Of a stretch of DNA of 64,000 bases, positions 52,859-62,677 are shown piece after piece (within the stretch, counting starts at the first letter, position 1; every line of letters begins with the position of its first letter). Below the pieces are notes generated by a model. It saw nothing but the letters and a program-made list of their open reading frames with translations. It was not told the DNA's origin and did not search any database. The DNA is from Gammaproteobacteria bacterium. GTDB taxonomy: Bacteria > Pseudomonadota > Gammaproteobacteria > DSM-16500. Location of the stretch: contig JAJPGW010000010.1 of assembly GCA_021325575.1 (NCBI GenBank), positions 124,001 through 188,000 of the forward strand. The letters run 5' to 3'. Made by a program: the position numbers and the translations under genes.

Positions 52859-54601
52859 ATGAGTTTTTTACGCAATACATTCATGAATGCCTATAAAGGC
52901 CGAGTTTATCCAAATTATTGGGATATTCTGGCATTGTTATTTGCCTTAGGATTGATTGCTTTGCTCGCCTGGCAGGCTAAGCAAATGACGGTTCCCTATC
53001 ATTTAGGTCAACTGATCCCCATTTCGCTCGACCCGCAAAATTTACCAAAATATGCATTACGTACTGTTTCACGTATGTTGATTGCCTTGTTTTTCTCGTT
53101 ATTATTTACTTTTATTTTCGGCACTTGGGCCGCTAAAAATAAACGAGCTGAGCGCATCATTATTCCTGTTATTGATATTTTGCAATCGATTCCCATTCTC
53201 GGATTTTTGTCGATTACGATTGTTGGATTTATCGCGCTTTTTCCTGGAAGTTTGTTGGGCCCTGAGTGTGCCGCGATTTTTGTGATTTTTACCTCGCAAG
53301 CCTGGAATATGGCGCTCGGTTTTTATCAAACCGTCCGCTCGGTTCCAACGGAATTGCTGGATGCCGCTAACATGTTCCATTTATCCGCCTGGCAGCGTTT
53401 TTGGCGTATTGATGTACCATTTTCTATGCCGGGATTATTATGGAATACGATGATGTCGATGTCGGCAGGCTGGTTTTTTGTGGTGGCATCCGAAGCCGTA
53501 TCCGTTGCGAATCAAGATATTTTATTACCGGGAATTGGTTCCTATATCGCGCTCGCTATCAAAGCAATGAATATGAAAGCGATTTTTTACGCCATTATTA
53601 CCATGTTAATTGTGATCTTGATTTACGATCAATTATTGTTTCGACCTTTGGTCGCATGGGCTGAAAAATTCAAAGCCGAGCAAGTGGGCGAAGATCGTGA
53701 AGTTCGTTCCTGGGTCATTGATCTTTTTCATCGTACGCGTTTATTGCGAATTGTGGGCCAGAAGTTCAATCAATTATTTGATGGGTTTGTGAATTTTGCG
53801 CTTTTCCGCACACGTTTTCGGGTCAAAGAAAAATTTAAAATAGTCAGACGCTACGACAAATTAATGGGGATGATTTGGGATGGATTGATTTTTATCTCGG
53901 TTGCATCTGTCGTGTTGTTCGCCATTTATTATGTGCTGCACAATGTGCCTTTTTCTGAAGTAAAACATGTGTTTTATCTCGGATTGATTACGGCTTTCCG
54001 TGTCATTGTTTTAATTATTCTTTGTTCATTATTGTGGGTGCCAATCGGCGTTTGGATTGGATTGCGGCCTAATGTGGCGCAAGTGGTGCAGCCGATTGCC
54101 CAGTTTTTAGCAGCGTTTCCCGCCAATTTGCTGTATCCTTTTGTGGTTATTTTTATTGTCACCTATCATCTGAATGTCAATGTGTGGGTAACACCGCTCA
54201 TGATTTTAGGGACGCAATGGTATGTGTTATTCAATGTCATTGCGGGTGCATCCGTGTTACCGAAAGATTTGCTGCAAGTCGCCGATAATTTAGGATTGAA
54301 TGTTTGGCTGCGTTGGCGAAGACTCATTTTGCCCGGCATTTTTCCCTATTATATGACTGGCGCAATTACGGCAGCAGGCGGTTCTTGGAATGCGAGTATT
54401 GTTGCGGAAGTCGTCGAATGGGGGCATACCAAATTAGTGGCAACCGGTTTAGGTGCTTACATTACGGAATTTCAGGCGGCCGGTGATTTTATGCATGTGG
54501 GTTTAGGTATCGGCATGATGTGTATTTTGGTATTAATATTAAATCGGTTAGTATGGCGTCCGTTATACGTGCTAGCTGAGACGCGTTATCAGTTGCTTTG
54601 A
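52859..54601 (+). CDS. ABC transporter permease with duplicated membrane domain (NitT/TauT-like, COG4986 type)
   Basis: A 580-residue permease containing two BPD_transp_1 domains in one chain. The first has the EAA-like loop ELLDAANMFHLSAWQRFWRIDVPFSMPG (about residues 162-189) and the second DLLQVADNLGLNVWLRWRRLILPGIFPYYM (about 470-500). A linker (about 270-330) separates them. Two domains in one polypeptide plus the ATPase gene downstream make a complete membrane part. No binding protein gene is adjacent. The substrate is unknown; relatives are called anion (nitrate, sulfonate, bicarbonate) transporters. Confidence 0.9.
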   Translation: MSFLRNTFMNAYKGRVYPNYWDILALLFALGLIALLAWQAKQMTVPYHLGQLIPISLDPQNLPKYALRTVSRMLIALFFSLLFTFIFGTWAAKNKRAERIIIPVIDILQSIPILGFLSITIVGFIALFPGSLLGPECAAIFVIFTSQAWNMALGFYQTVRSVPTELLDAANMFHLSAWQRFWRIDVPFSMPGLLWNTMMSMSAGWFFVVASEAVSVANQDILLPGIGSYIALAIKAMNMKAIFYAIITMLIVILIYDQLLFRPLVAWAEKFKAEQVGEDREVRSWVIDLFHRTRLLRIVGQKFNQLFDGFVNFALFRTRFRVKEKFKIVRRYDKLMGMIWDGLIFISVASVVLFAIYYVLHNVPFSEVKHVFYLGLITAFRVIVLIILCSLLWVPIGVWIGLRPNVAQVVQPIAQFLAAFPANLLYPFVVIFIVTYHLNVNVWVTPLMILGTQWYVLFNVIAGASVLPKDLLQVADNLGLNVWLRWRRLILPGIFPYYMTGAITAAGGSWNASIVAEVVEWGHTKLVATGLGAYITEFQAAGDFMHVGLGIGMMCILVLILNRLVWRPLYVLAETRYQLL

Positions 54602-54609
54602 GGTGTGGT

Positions 54610-55905
54610 ATGCAAGATCGGACCCTGATTGAAGTCTTAAACGTCAATAAAAGTTTTAAAATCGGCGAGCGCCAGGAATTGCAGGTGCTGGAAGATGTCA
54701 ATTTTCGCATGAATGAAGGCGAAATCGTTGCGATTTTAGGAAAATCAGGATCGGGAAAATCCACCTTATTACGCATTATTGCAGGCCTCATTTCGCCAAC
54801 CAATGGTACCGTTTTTTATCGCAACAAACCGGTTCATGGTCCAGTGCGCGGCATTTCGATGGTTTTTCAAAATTTTGCTTTATTGCCATGGCTCACGGTT
54901 TTACAAAATGTGGAATTAGGTTTAGAAGCCTTAGGCATAGATCGTGATGAACGCCGCGAACGCGCACTGAAAGCGATTGATACCATCGGTCTCGATGGTT
55001 TCGAAACCGCATTTCCAAAAGAATTATCGGGCGGTATGCGTCAGCGTGTGGGTTTTGCGCGCGCCTTAGTGGTGAATCCCGACGTATTATTAATGGATGA
55101 ACCGTTTTCAGCGTTGGATGTTTTGACAGCGGACAACTTAAAAAGCGACTTAATGGATTTATGGGAAACGAAAAAAACCGGCATTAGTGGTATTTTATTT
55201 GTGACACACAACATTGAAGAAGCCGCTTTATTAGCCGATCGCATTATTGTATTCAACAGCAATCCAGGTTCAATTCGTGGCGAATTAAAAGTAACATTGC
55301 AACATCCACGCAGTGATTTAGATCCGCGTTTCCGCAATCAAATTGATCGTGTTTACACCATGATGACAACGCAAACGCCAGCGGAACAAGTCGAAGGGCA
55401 TGAGCCAATTGATTTGGGCTATCGCTTACCCGAAGCGAGTGTCGCAGAAGTCACCGGATTATTAGAAACACTGAATACCCCAGAAAATAATGGCAAAATG
55501 GATTTGCCAGTCGTTGCTGAAACATTAATGTTAGATATCGATGAATTATTTCCTCTCACTGAATTATTGGAAATTTTGCATTTAGCAAAAGTGTCAAAAG
55601 GGGATATCACAATTACTGATGAAGGAAAAGCCTTCGTCGAAGCCGACATTTTGGAACGTAAAAAAATATTTTTACAATTACTGAAAAAATATGTCCCGCT
55701 TGCCCGTTACATTTACGAACAATTAACGCGCCATCCACGCCATCGTGCGCTCGAAGAAAATTTTCTTTCGCTGCTTGAAGATTATTTAACCGAAAAAGAA
55801 GCCGAACGGGTACTTCGAACTGTTATCGAATGGGGTCGCTACGCAGAATTATTTGCGTATGATTACAATGCCGGTGTATTAAGTTTGGAAAATCCAACCG
55901 CCTAA
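54610..55905 (+). CDS. ABC transporter ATPase with C-terminal AAA-associated domain
   Basis: A 431-residue protein. Walker A GKSGSGKSTLL, Q-loop MVFQNFALLPW, signature LSGGMRQRVGFARAL, Walker B LLMDEPFSAL and the H-loop VTHNIEEA form a complete ATPase up to about residue 255. The remainder (about 270-420) is the AAA-associated domain seen in NitT/TauT-type ATPases with duplicated permeases and is probably regulatory. The ATG at 54610 fits GAGGTG just upstream; the TTG at 54598 inside the permease stop is less likely. It belongs to the permease operon. Confidence 0.92.
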   Translation: MQDRTLIEVLNVNKSFKIGERQELQVLEDVNFRMNEGEIVAILGKSGSGKSTLLRIIAGLISPTNGTVFYRNKPVHGPVRGISMVFQNFALLPWLTVLQNVELGLEALGIDRDERRERALKAIDTIGLDGFETAFPKELSGGMRQRVGFARALVVNPDVLLMDEPFSALDVLTADNLKSDLMDLWETKKTGISGILFVTHNIEEAALLADRIIVFNSNPGSIRGELKVTLQHPRSDLDPRFRNQIDRVYTMMTTQTPAEQVEGHEPIDLGYRLPEASVAEVTGLLETLNTPENNGKMDLPVVAETLMLDIDELFPLTELLEILHLAKVSKGDITITDEGKAFVEADILERKKIFLQLLKKYVPLARYIYEQLTRHPRHRALEENFLSLLEDYLTEKEAERVLRTVIEWGRYAELFAYDYNAGVLSLENPTA

Positions 55906-56531
55906 ACGGCAGAGATTAAATTATAAATAACTATAAAATGTAGAACACTGGCTATGACTATTAGCAAATGAAAAATTTCGTGATAGCCAAATAAGTCGGG
56001 AAAGGGATTAGGACGTTTAATCGCATAAACCAATGCGCCAAATGTGTAGAAAACGCCACCCGCTAAGAGTAATAGAAACGCCTCATTTCCCATTTTAAAT
56101 TTAATTTCTGAACAGTAGGGAACAGCCAGCCAACCCAGAATGACATAGAGTAGCGCTCTAATCCATTTAGGACTCTTAATCCAAAAAAGCGTTAAGATCA
56201 TTCCTAAGATAGCAATTCCCCAGTAGAGAGCTAACAGGCGAACGCCTGAATCATTTTTTAAAACGAGTAAACAGATCGGTGTTGCTGTTCCCGCAATTAA
56301 AGCAAAAATAGCCGCATGATCAATTCTTTTCATGATTAAATAGATTGGTCGGCTCCACATGGGAAGATGGTACAGCGCACTAATTCCATACATTCCAATC
56401 AGAGTTAAGCTATAGATGGCATTCGGAATTAGGGCGTTCGTACCTTTACTTTGAAATAGCAAAAAGATACAACCGAAAAGAGCGGTAAAAAAGGCTATAT
56501 AGGCAATGTATCCGCGATATCGTGGTTTCAT
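55902..56531 (-). CDS. Hemolysin III / PAQR-family membrane protein
   Basis: A 209-residue protein with seven predicted helices. The conserved PAQR residues are seen: SALYHLPMWS, the Asp in KRIDHAAIF, and HEIFHLLIVIASVLHFIVI (the HxxxH type motif). Proposed activities of the family include lipid hydrolysis; true hemolysis is doubtful. The ATG at 56531 shares one base with the dps stop (TAATG) and is preferred over an ATG at 56558 inside dps. It overlaps the ABC ATPase end by 4 bases (convergent). Confidence 0.88.
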   Translation of the reverse strand: MKPRYRGYIAYIAFFTALFGCIFLLFQSKGTNALIPNAIYSLTLIGMYGISALYHLPMWSRPIYLIMKRIDHAAIFALIAGTATPICLLVLKNDSGVRLLALYWGIAILGMILTLFWIKSPKWIRALLYVILGWLAVPYCSEIKFKMGNEAFLLLLAGGVFYTFGALVYAIKRPNPFPDLFGYHEIFHLLIVIASVLHFIVIYNLISAV

Positions 56532-56998
56532 TATTCCAGTGAGCTTCGTAACATCCAAGCGGCTTTATCATGCGCGCGCATGCGTTCAGTTAATAAATCC
56601 ACCGTGCCTTGATCATCTGCGCTGTTCGCTTTTTCAAAAACATCCAGCAAATGATGTGAAATCGTTTCATGATCTTTCATTAATGCCTTCACCATGTCTT
56701 CAGCCGATAATTTACTGGAACCTTCTTTGAGTGAGGTTAATTTCAAAAATTCTGAAAAGGTGGCGGGGGCCAATACACCGAGTGCGCGAATTCGTTCAGC
56801 AATGGTATCCGTCGCTTCGGCTAATTCTTCATATTGGGTTTCAAAAAGTGCATGCAATGCTGGAAAAAGAGGGCCTGTCACATTCCAGTGAAAATTTTGG
56901 GTTTTTAGATACAGTGTATACGTGTCAGCTAATAAATGGGCCAATTCATCGGCAACAATCCCGGCATGTTTTTTCTTGGTGGAAGGGGTGGTTTCCAT
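56531..56998 (-). CDS. dps: DNA-binding ferritin-like protein Dps
   Basis: A 155-residue Dps/miniferritin that oxidises and stores iron with peroxide and protects DNA. The inter-subunit ferroxidase ligands are H37 (NFHWNVTG), H49, D64 and E68 (EATDTIAERIRALG), at the spacings of Listeria Dps. A basic N-terminal tail (STKKKH) could contact DNA. The start is at 56998 with GAGGAA upstream. Hly-III is coupled downstream. Confidence 0.95.
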   Translation of the reverse strand: METTPSTKKKHAGIVADELAHLLADTYTLYLKTQNFHWNVTGPLFPALHALFETQYEELAEATDTIAERIRALGVLAPATFSEFLKLTSLKEGSSKLSAEDMVKALMKDHETISHHLLDVFEKANSADDQGTVDLLTERMRAHDKAAWMLRSSLE

Positions 56999-57110
56999 GG
57001 GTTGTTCCTCTTTTCTGATTAGTCATTTTTTTATTATATCGTATTTATTAGCATTATGGATAAGGTATTTTCTACGGTATAATCATCAAAATTTAAGGTC
57101 ATTTATACTC

Positions 57111-57722
57111 ATGTATATACCAAAATCATTCGAAAAGAATAATCTTGAGGAGCTGCATCGTTTTATTGAAAAATATGGGTTTGCCACATTAATTAGTTAC
57201 CATGAAAATAAATTGCATGTATCGCATGTTCCAACCATGTTAGATAAAAATCGAGGCCAATTTGGCACGTTGATCTGGCATCTTGCAAAAAAGAATGATC
57301 ATTGCAAAATTTTAAATGAAAAAATAAATTCACTTTGCCTTTTTCATGGACCGCATTCTTATATTTCACCCGCTTGGTATAAAACATTTCCGAATGTTCC
57401 GACTTGGAATTATACGGTAGTACATGCAGAAGGAATTCCATCGAATGTCAGCAAAGAAGAACTTGCGGTAGATTTAGAAAAATTAGTTTCGCATCATGAA
57501 TCGATATCAAATACTCATTATCAAATTCCAGAACATTATAAAACAAAATTATTAGAACACATCGATGGCTTTCATATGGAAATTATCAAAATTAATGGAA
57601 AATATAAATTGGGTCAAAATCGTACTGTCGAAGATCAGCAAATGATGTTGCACGAACTAATAAATCAGCACGATAATCCTGGCGCGCTTGCGTTGGCGGA
57701 TTTTATATCTAACATGACGTGA
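57111..57722 (+). CDS. PaiB-type FMN-binding protein
   Basis: A 203-residue protein of the PaiB family (negative transcriptional regulators/FMN-binding split barrel). MYIPKSFEKNNLEELHRFI, ATLISYHENKLHVSHVP, SLCLFHGPHSYISPAWYK, VPTWNYTVVHAEG and LEHIDGFHMEIIKINGKYKLGQNR are characteristic. In Bacillus PaiB affects sporulation and protease genes; many members may instead be flavin-linked enzymes. The ATG at 57111 is the conserved start (MYxPxxF). Confidence 0.9.
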   Translation: MYIPKSFEKNNLEELHRFIEKYGFATLISYHENKLHVSHVPTMLDKNRGQFGTLIWHLAKKNDHCKILNEKINSLCLFHGPHSYISPAWYKTFPNVPTWNYTVVHAEGIPSNVSKEELAVDLEKLVSHHESISNTHYQIPEHYKTKLLEHIDGFHMEIIKINGKYKLGQNRTVEDQQMMLHELINQHDNPGALALADFISNMT

Positions 57723-57726
57723 ATTT

Positions 57727-58650
57727 ATGAAGGACGATAGGCCCATGCATAAAAGAAAAAATGTTAATTCTATCGAAGAATTTGACTCTCTTTTTGTTGG
57801 AAAACCCGCCGACATTGAAAAAAACCTAAAAAAAATATTGCCCGAAGCTAAATCACGAACGAACAAATCCATTTATTTGCAGATTTTGTCACAAATTGCT
57901 TTAGCGCAAGCGATGCAACACAAATTTAAGCTAGCTCACAAAACATTAGATACCGCAGAAAAGTTACTGACGTCCAACTATTCGATCGCTCAAGCAAGGG
58001 TTTTGCTAGAGCGGGGTCGTGTTTATATGCAAGCATTTCAATTTAAAAAATCATTACCTTTTTTTTTAAAATCGTATCAATTCAGTAAAAAGCATAAACT
58101 AGATTATCACGCCAGTAATGCTGCACATATGATTGCGTTTGTTACCCCGAATCTGAAAGATAAAATAAAATGGAATAAAATATCAATTGCTATTAATACT
58201 CAATCGAAAGATCCGAAAGTATCTGATTGGAATATGATTGATTATAATAATTTGGGAAGCAATTTTATCGATGCAAAAAAATATCAAGAAGCTATTTCAG
58301 CATATAAACAAACTGTTAAATTAGCAATTAAGAAAAAACTGGAGGTCATCGCTTTGGGCGGCAAATGGGGTATTGCATGCGGTTTGCGTGGGCTTAACAA
58401 AATCGACCAAGCGCTCACTATGCAGTTAGAATTGCTTGATCAGTATAATGCACTGCATAAAAAAGGCATTTTGACGACTGAATTATTGCGTGTGACGAGA
58501 GGGGTGGTTTGCGAGGAGTTGGCTGAAATTTATCTGGATAAAACCAAACAATATGCAGCATTAGCCTATCAAGATCTTTCGAAAGATCAGTGGATGAAAA
58601 AACTTAAAAAAGACAGGATTGACAAAATGAAACGCTTAAGCCGATTATGA
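57727..58650 (+). CDS. TPR-like helical repeat protein
   Basis: A 307-residue basic, all-helical protein with TPR-like units (KFKLAHKTLDTAEKLL, ARVLLERGRVYMQAFQFKKSLPFFLKSYQFS, YNNLGSNFIDAKKYQEAISAYKQTVKLA). It has no signal or membrane helix. The alternative ATG at 57745 is better placed relative to AAGGA at 57730. It starts 4 bases after paiB and may be cotranscribed. Likely a protein-interaction scaffold; partner unknown. Confidence 0.7.
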   Translation: MKDDRPMHKRKNVNSIEEFDSLFVGKPADIEKNLKKILPEAKSRTNKSIYLQILSQIALAQAMQHKFKLAHKTLDTAEKLLTSNYSIAQARVLLERGRVYMQAFQFKKSLPFFLKSYQFSKKHKLDYHASNAAHMIAFVTPNLKDKIKWNKISIAINTQSKDPKVSDWNMIDYNNLGSNFIDAKKYQEAISAYKQTVKLAIKKKLEVIALGGKWGIACGLRGLNKIDQALTMQLELLDQYNALHKKGILTTELLRVTRGVVCEELAEIYLDKTKQYAALAYQDLSKDQWMKKLKKDRIDKMKRLSRL

Positions 58651-58679
58651 TTTAATGTAGAAATTTAACTCATAACTCT

Positions 58680-59462
58680 CTATTTTATACCTATCATTTT
58701 TACCAATGTAAAATTTGCATCACAAGTACCCTCTTTTTTTGCTGGAAATTCATGGAGATGGATATTCACTGCTTCCTCGATAAATTTCTGTTTTTCTTCT
58801 AAGGAAGGTATTTTTGTTAAATGCGGAGTGACTGGAAATAACCAATCGCCCATGGCTTTTTTGGATGGAAAATGGGTGGTGATCTCATCCCTTTGATATT
58901 TTGATAATTGCAATCCAGCTTTTTTTGCATAGACATCATATTGGGTGTCTCTTGCAGTGATTAGTAGATCGCCCACGCCTTCAAAATATTTTTGCCAACG
59001 TGTTGTATGCATTAATTCATTGGTGATTTCGGGTAATCGGCCAATCATTGGAACAATTCCAATAAATTTTCCATTTGGTTTTAAGGATTTTACAATACCA
59101 GTAAAAGCAGCTAGTTTATTATGCACCCACTGCAAACAAAAAAAGCTAGTTACCACATCGAATTCTGAGACAAAATTTAATTGTTGAGCATCTTGCAACT
59201 GAAAATCCAAATTTTCCTGCTGAAATTTATTTTTAGCTTCTTGTAACATATTAGGCGAAGCATCAATACCGATTACATGGCCTTTCGGAACGCGTGCTGC
59301 GATTTCTTTCGTAATTTTGCCATCGCCACAGCCTACGTCCAAAACCGCTTCGTTGCCATGAAATGGTTGTTCTTGCAAAAATTTCATCGCAGCATCGTAT
59401 TGCAACAAAGAGTTTTTATTGTAGTTCGAACCGTCCCATCTATCTTGTTTTGCTTGATCCAT
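58680..59462 (-). CDS. Class I SAM-dependent methyltransferase
   Basis: A 260-residue enzyme with motif I AVLDVGCGDGKITKEIA, GIDASPNMLQEA, LQDAQQLNF and the substrate-side FFCLQWVHNKLA. The layout resembles trans-aconitate 2-methyltransferase, BioC and juvenile-hormone methyltransferase-like proteins, so a small carboxylic acid acceptor is possible, but this is not provable. It lies next to the EVE-domain gene on the same strand. Confidence 0.85.
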   Translation of the reverse strand: MDQAKQDRWDGSNYNKNSLLQYDAAMKFLQEQPFHGNEAVLDVGCGDGKITKEIAARVPKGHVIGIDASPNMLQEAKNKFQQENLDFQLQDAQQLNFVSEFDVVTSFFCLQWVHNKLAAFTGIVKSLKPNGKFIGIVPMIGRLPEITNELMHTTRWQKYFEGVGDLLITARDTQYDVYAKKAGLQLSKYQRDEITTHFPSKKAMGDWLFPVTPHLTKIPSLEEKQKFIEEAVNIHLHEFPAKKEGTCDANFTLVKMIGIK

Positions 59463-59475
59463 AAATCATTCCTTT

Positions 59476-59940
59476 TTATCCAGTTGCAAGTTCAAGAATC
59501 GTTTGCCATTCCTTTTCAGTAACCGGGGTAATCGATAAGCGATTGCCACGATGAGTGATGATCATATTTTTTAATTGGTGATGTGATTTGATCTCATCGA
59601 GGGTAATAATGCGCGGAAATTTTTTAACAAATTTAACATCAACCATGTACCAGCGTGGATTTTTTTCAGTGCTTCCTGGATCAAAATGATCGGAATTTTT
59701 ATCCCATGATGTAAAGTCAGGATAACCTGCTTTTACGACTTTAATAATCCCGACAATGCCGGGTGGTGTGCAGCTGGAATGATAAAAAAATCCTTCATCG
59801 CCTACTTTGATTTGATCACGCAATAAATTGCGGACTTGATAATTACGTACCCCGTCCCAGTGCTCTATTTGTTTGGGGCGCTTCATTAAATCATCGATGC
59901 TGAATGTGGAAGGTTCGGATTTGAAAAGCCAGTGGGTCAT
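59476..59940 (-). CDS. EVE-domain protein
   Basis: A 154-residue single EVE domain (PUA-like fold), thymocyte nuclear protein 1 type. HWLFKSEPSTFSIDDL, HWDGVRNYQVRNLLRDQIKVGDEGFFYHSS, GIVGIIKVVK and NPRWYMVDVKF are family hallmarks. EVE domains bind modified cytosines in DNA or RNA; the role of the stand-alone bacterial protein is not settled. Confidence 0.93.
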   Translation of the reverse strand: MTHWLFKSEPSTFSIDDLMKRPKQIEHWDGVRNYQVRNLLRDQIKVGDEGFFYHSSCTPPGIVGIIKVVKAGYPDFTSWDKNSDHFDPGSTEKNPRWYMVDVKFVKKFPRIITLDEIKSHHQLKNMIITHRGNRLSITPVTEKEWQTILELATG

Positions 59941-59949
59941 GATTTTCTC

Positions 59950-60360
59950 TTATTGAATTAATGCAACTTCCAGTAGTGGGATTTTTTTAAAATTTTTATC
60001 ACCGGTCACAAAAATTGTATCATCTGAAATGGTTAACGCAGAAGAAGCTTGCAGAGCATCCGGTGTGCGCAATTGATGAAAGGCTCTTAATTCAGTTGCT
60101 TTTTCGATTATTTCAGGGCTCACAGGTATTAGTGATAGATCAGTAGCACAAAAAAATTGTTGGTATTGGTTAAGAAGAGCGTCGTCTCGTTCACGTAAGG
60201 GTTTTACTCGACATTCCAGCAGGCTTAAATGAGAGGCAGCAAACGTAGGTTTTTTGTATTTTTTTCTAAGATCATGTAGCAGATCAGAAAAATGGCCATA
60301 ATATGGCTCTGCCATTTCGACCCAATAGATAATGGCACAAGAATCTAAAAAAATTTGCAT
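59950..60360 (-). CDS. PIN-domain toxin (VapC-like)
   Basis: A 136-residue PIN ribonuclease. The four acidic metal ligands are D6 (IFLDSCAIIYW), E49 (LLEC), D101 (RTPDALQASSA) and D121 (VTGDKNF). The ATG at 60360 lies 2 bases after the antitoxin stop and fits the family start; an upstream TTG at 60375 is less likely. It is probably an RNase acting on tRNA or mRNA and held in check by the Phd-like antitoxin. Confidence 0.9.
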   Translation of the reverse strand: MQIFLDSCAIIYWVEMAEPYYGHFSDLLHDLRKKYKKPTFAASHLSLLECRVKPLRERDDALLNQYQQFFCATDLSLIPVSPEIIEKATELRAFHQLRTPDALQASSALTISDDTIFVTGDKNFKKIPLLEVALIQ

Positions 60361-60362
60361 TT

Positions 60363-60629
60363 TTATTTGTCCCAATCATCTCGTTCACTATGGATTTGTT
60401 TGTCGATGTCTTTTTTGGTGCGGGTAGTTTTCCAGGGCCTGTTATCTAATAATTCCCATAGGCTCGTGGTATGCAATTGTTGTTTGAGCAAATTTGCATA
60501 TTCTTCTTCGCTTAATACCACACAGGCTGGGCGATTGTTTTTAATGATATGCACCGGACCCTGCTTCAAGGCTTCTTCTAAAGCGGCGACGCCGCGGCGT
60601 TTAACTTCCAGAGCAGATAAAGTGTGCAT
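60363..60629 (-). CDS. Phd/YefM-family antitoxin
   Basis: An 88-residue antitoxin. LSALEVKRRGVAALEEALKQGPVHIIKNNRPACVVLSEEEYANLL is the Phd/YefM DNA-binding fold, and the C-terminal tail (TTRTKKDIDKQIHSERDDW) is the toxin-neutralising segment. The ATG at 60629 is chosen because GAGG sits 7 bases upstream; an ATG at 60641 overlaps that ribosome site. It pairs with a PIN toxin, a common hybrid combination. Confidence 0.9.
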   Translation of the reverse strand: MHTLSALEVKRRGVAALEEALKQGPVHIIKNNRPACVVLSEEEYANLLKQQLHTTSLWELLDNRPWKTTRTKKDIDKQIHSERDDWDK

Positions 60630-60647
60630 AAAATACCTCATAAAAAA

Positions 60648-60693
60648 GTACCATATTCAGTACTATTTTAAGTACTAAATATGGTACTGTCAA
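60648..60693 (-). promoter_or_regulatory. Promoter and operator of the Phd/PIN toxin-antitoxin operon
   Basis: On the minus strand: consensus TTGACA (60688-60693), a 17-bp spacer, TAAAAT (60665-60670). A 17-bp inverted repeat (GTACCATATTTAGTACT at 60671-60687, its partner at 60648-60664 with one mismatch) encloses exactly the 6-bp -10 box, so a bound antitoxin would cover the promoter. Confidence 0.8.
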
Positions 60694-60759
60694 GTTATAA
60701 AGATAAGGGTTTTTGGAGAGATTGGCCCTCTTCTATTTGGAGAAGAGGGAAGTTAAAAT

Positions 60760-62103
<1,344 letters not shown>

Positions 62104-62256
62104 AGCATCCTCGGGGTTAGATTGTGATTTGATTAAACGACTCGACCATTGGACAAGACATTCATATTCATGGGTTAATTAGTTCAGCGTGGGTTAATCG
62201 ATAGGCTCTATAAGAGGTTATCTTAATTAAACAATAGCACTAATTTTAAAAGAGTT

Positions 62257-62278
62257 CTAGCCCTTTTTAAAGGGCTAG
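62257..62278 (-). terminator. Terminator hairpin after trxA
   Basis: CTAGCCCTTT-TT-AAAGGGCTAG, a perfect 10-bp stem, 5 bases beyond the trxA stop, with a mixed T-rich tail on the minus strand. It separates trxA from rho. Confidence 0.65.
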
Positions 62279-62283
62279 TACGA

Positions 62284-62610
62284 TTAAATATTTTCATCAA
62301 TAAAGCTGATTAATTCAGCTTTGGACAGCAAACCCACCTGGGTTGCTTTGACCTGGCCATCCTTGAATAAAATCAGGGTAGGGATGCCGCGAACGCCGAA
62401 TTTAGGAGGGGTTGCAGGGTTTGAATCCACATCCAATTTGGCGATTTTGAGTTTTCCCACATATTTTTGACCGATGTCATCGAGAATGGGGGCGATTGCT
62501 TTACAAGGGCCGCACCACTGTGCCAAAAAATCAACTAATACAGGGGTTTTGGATTCAACGACTTCATTTTCAAATGAATGATCGGTTATTGCAATGGTAT
62601 TGCTGCTCAT
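62284..62610 (-). CDS. trxA: Thioredoxin
   Basis: A 108-residue thioredoxin with active site W32-C33-GP-C36 and the cis-proline loop VRGIPTLILFKDG. It reduces cytosolic disulfides. It lies upstream of rho on the same strand, the usual trxA-rho order, but separated from it by a terminator hairpin. Confidence 0.97.
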   Translation of the reverse strand: MSSNTIAITDHSFENEVVESKTPVLVDFLAQWCGPCKAIAPILDDIGQKYVGKLKIAKLDVDSNPATPPKFGVRGIPTLILFKDGQVKATQVGLLSKAELISFIDENI

Positions 62611-62677
62611 ACTGAAAAGACCTTCTGTTTAAATTATCTAATAATAGTAACAATGGGTTTTTGGAAAAACAACCGTT

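Noticed and set aside
56922-57110. Upstream extension of the PaiB-like gene by 63 residues
   Set aside because: The extension lies antisense to dps, and the conserved family start (MYIPKSF) is at 57111.
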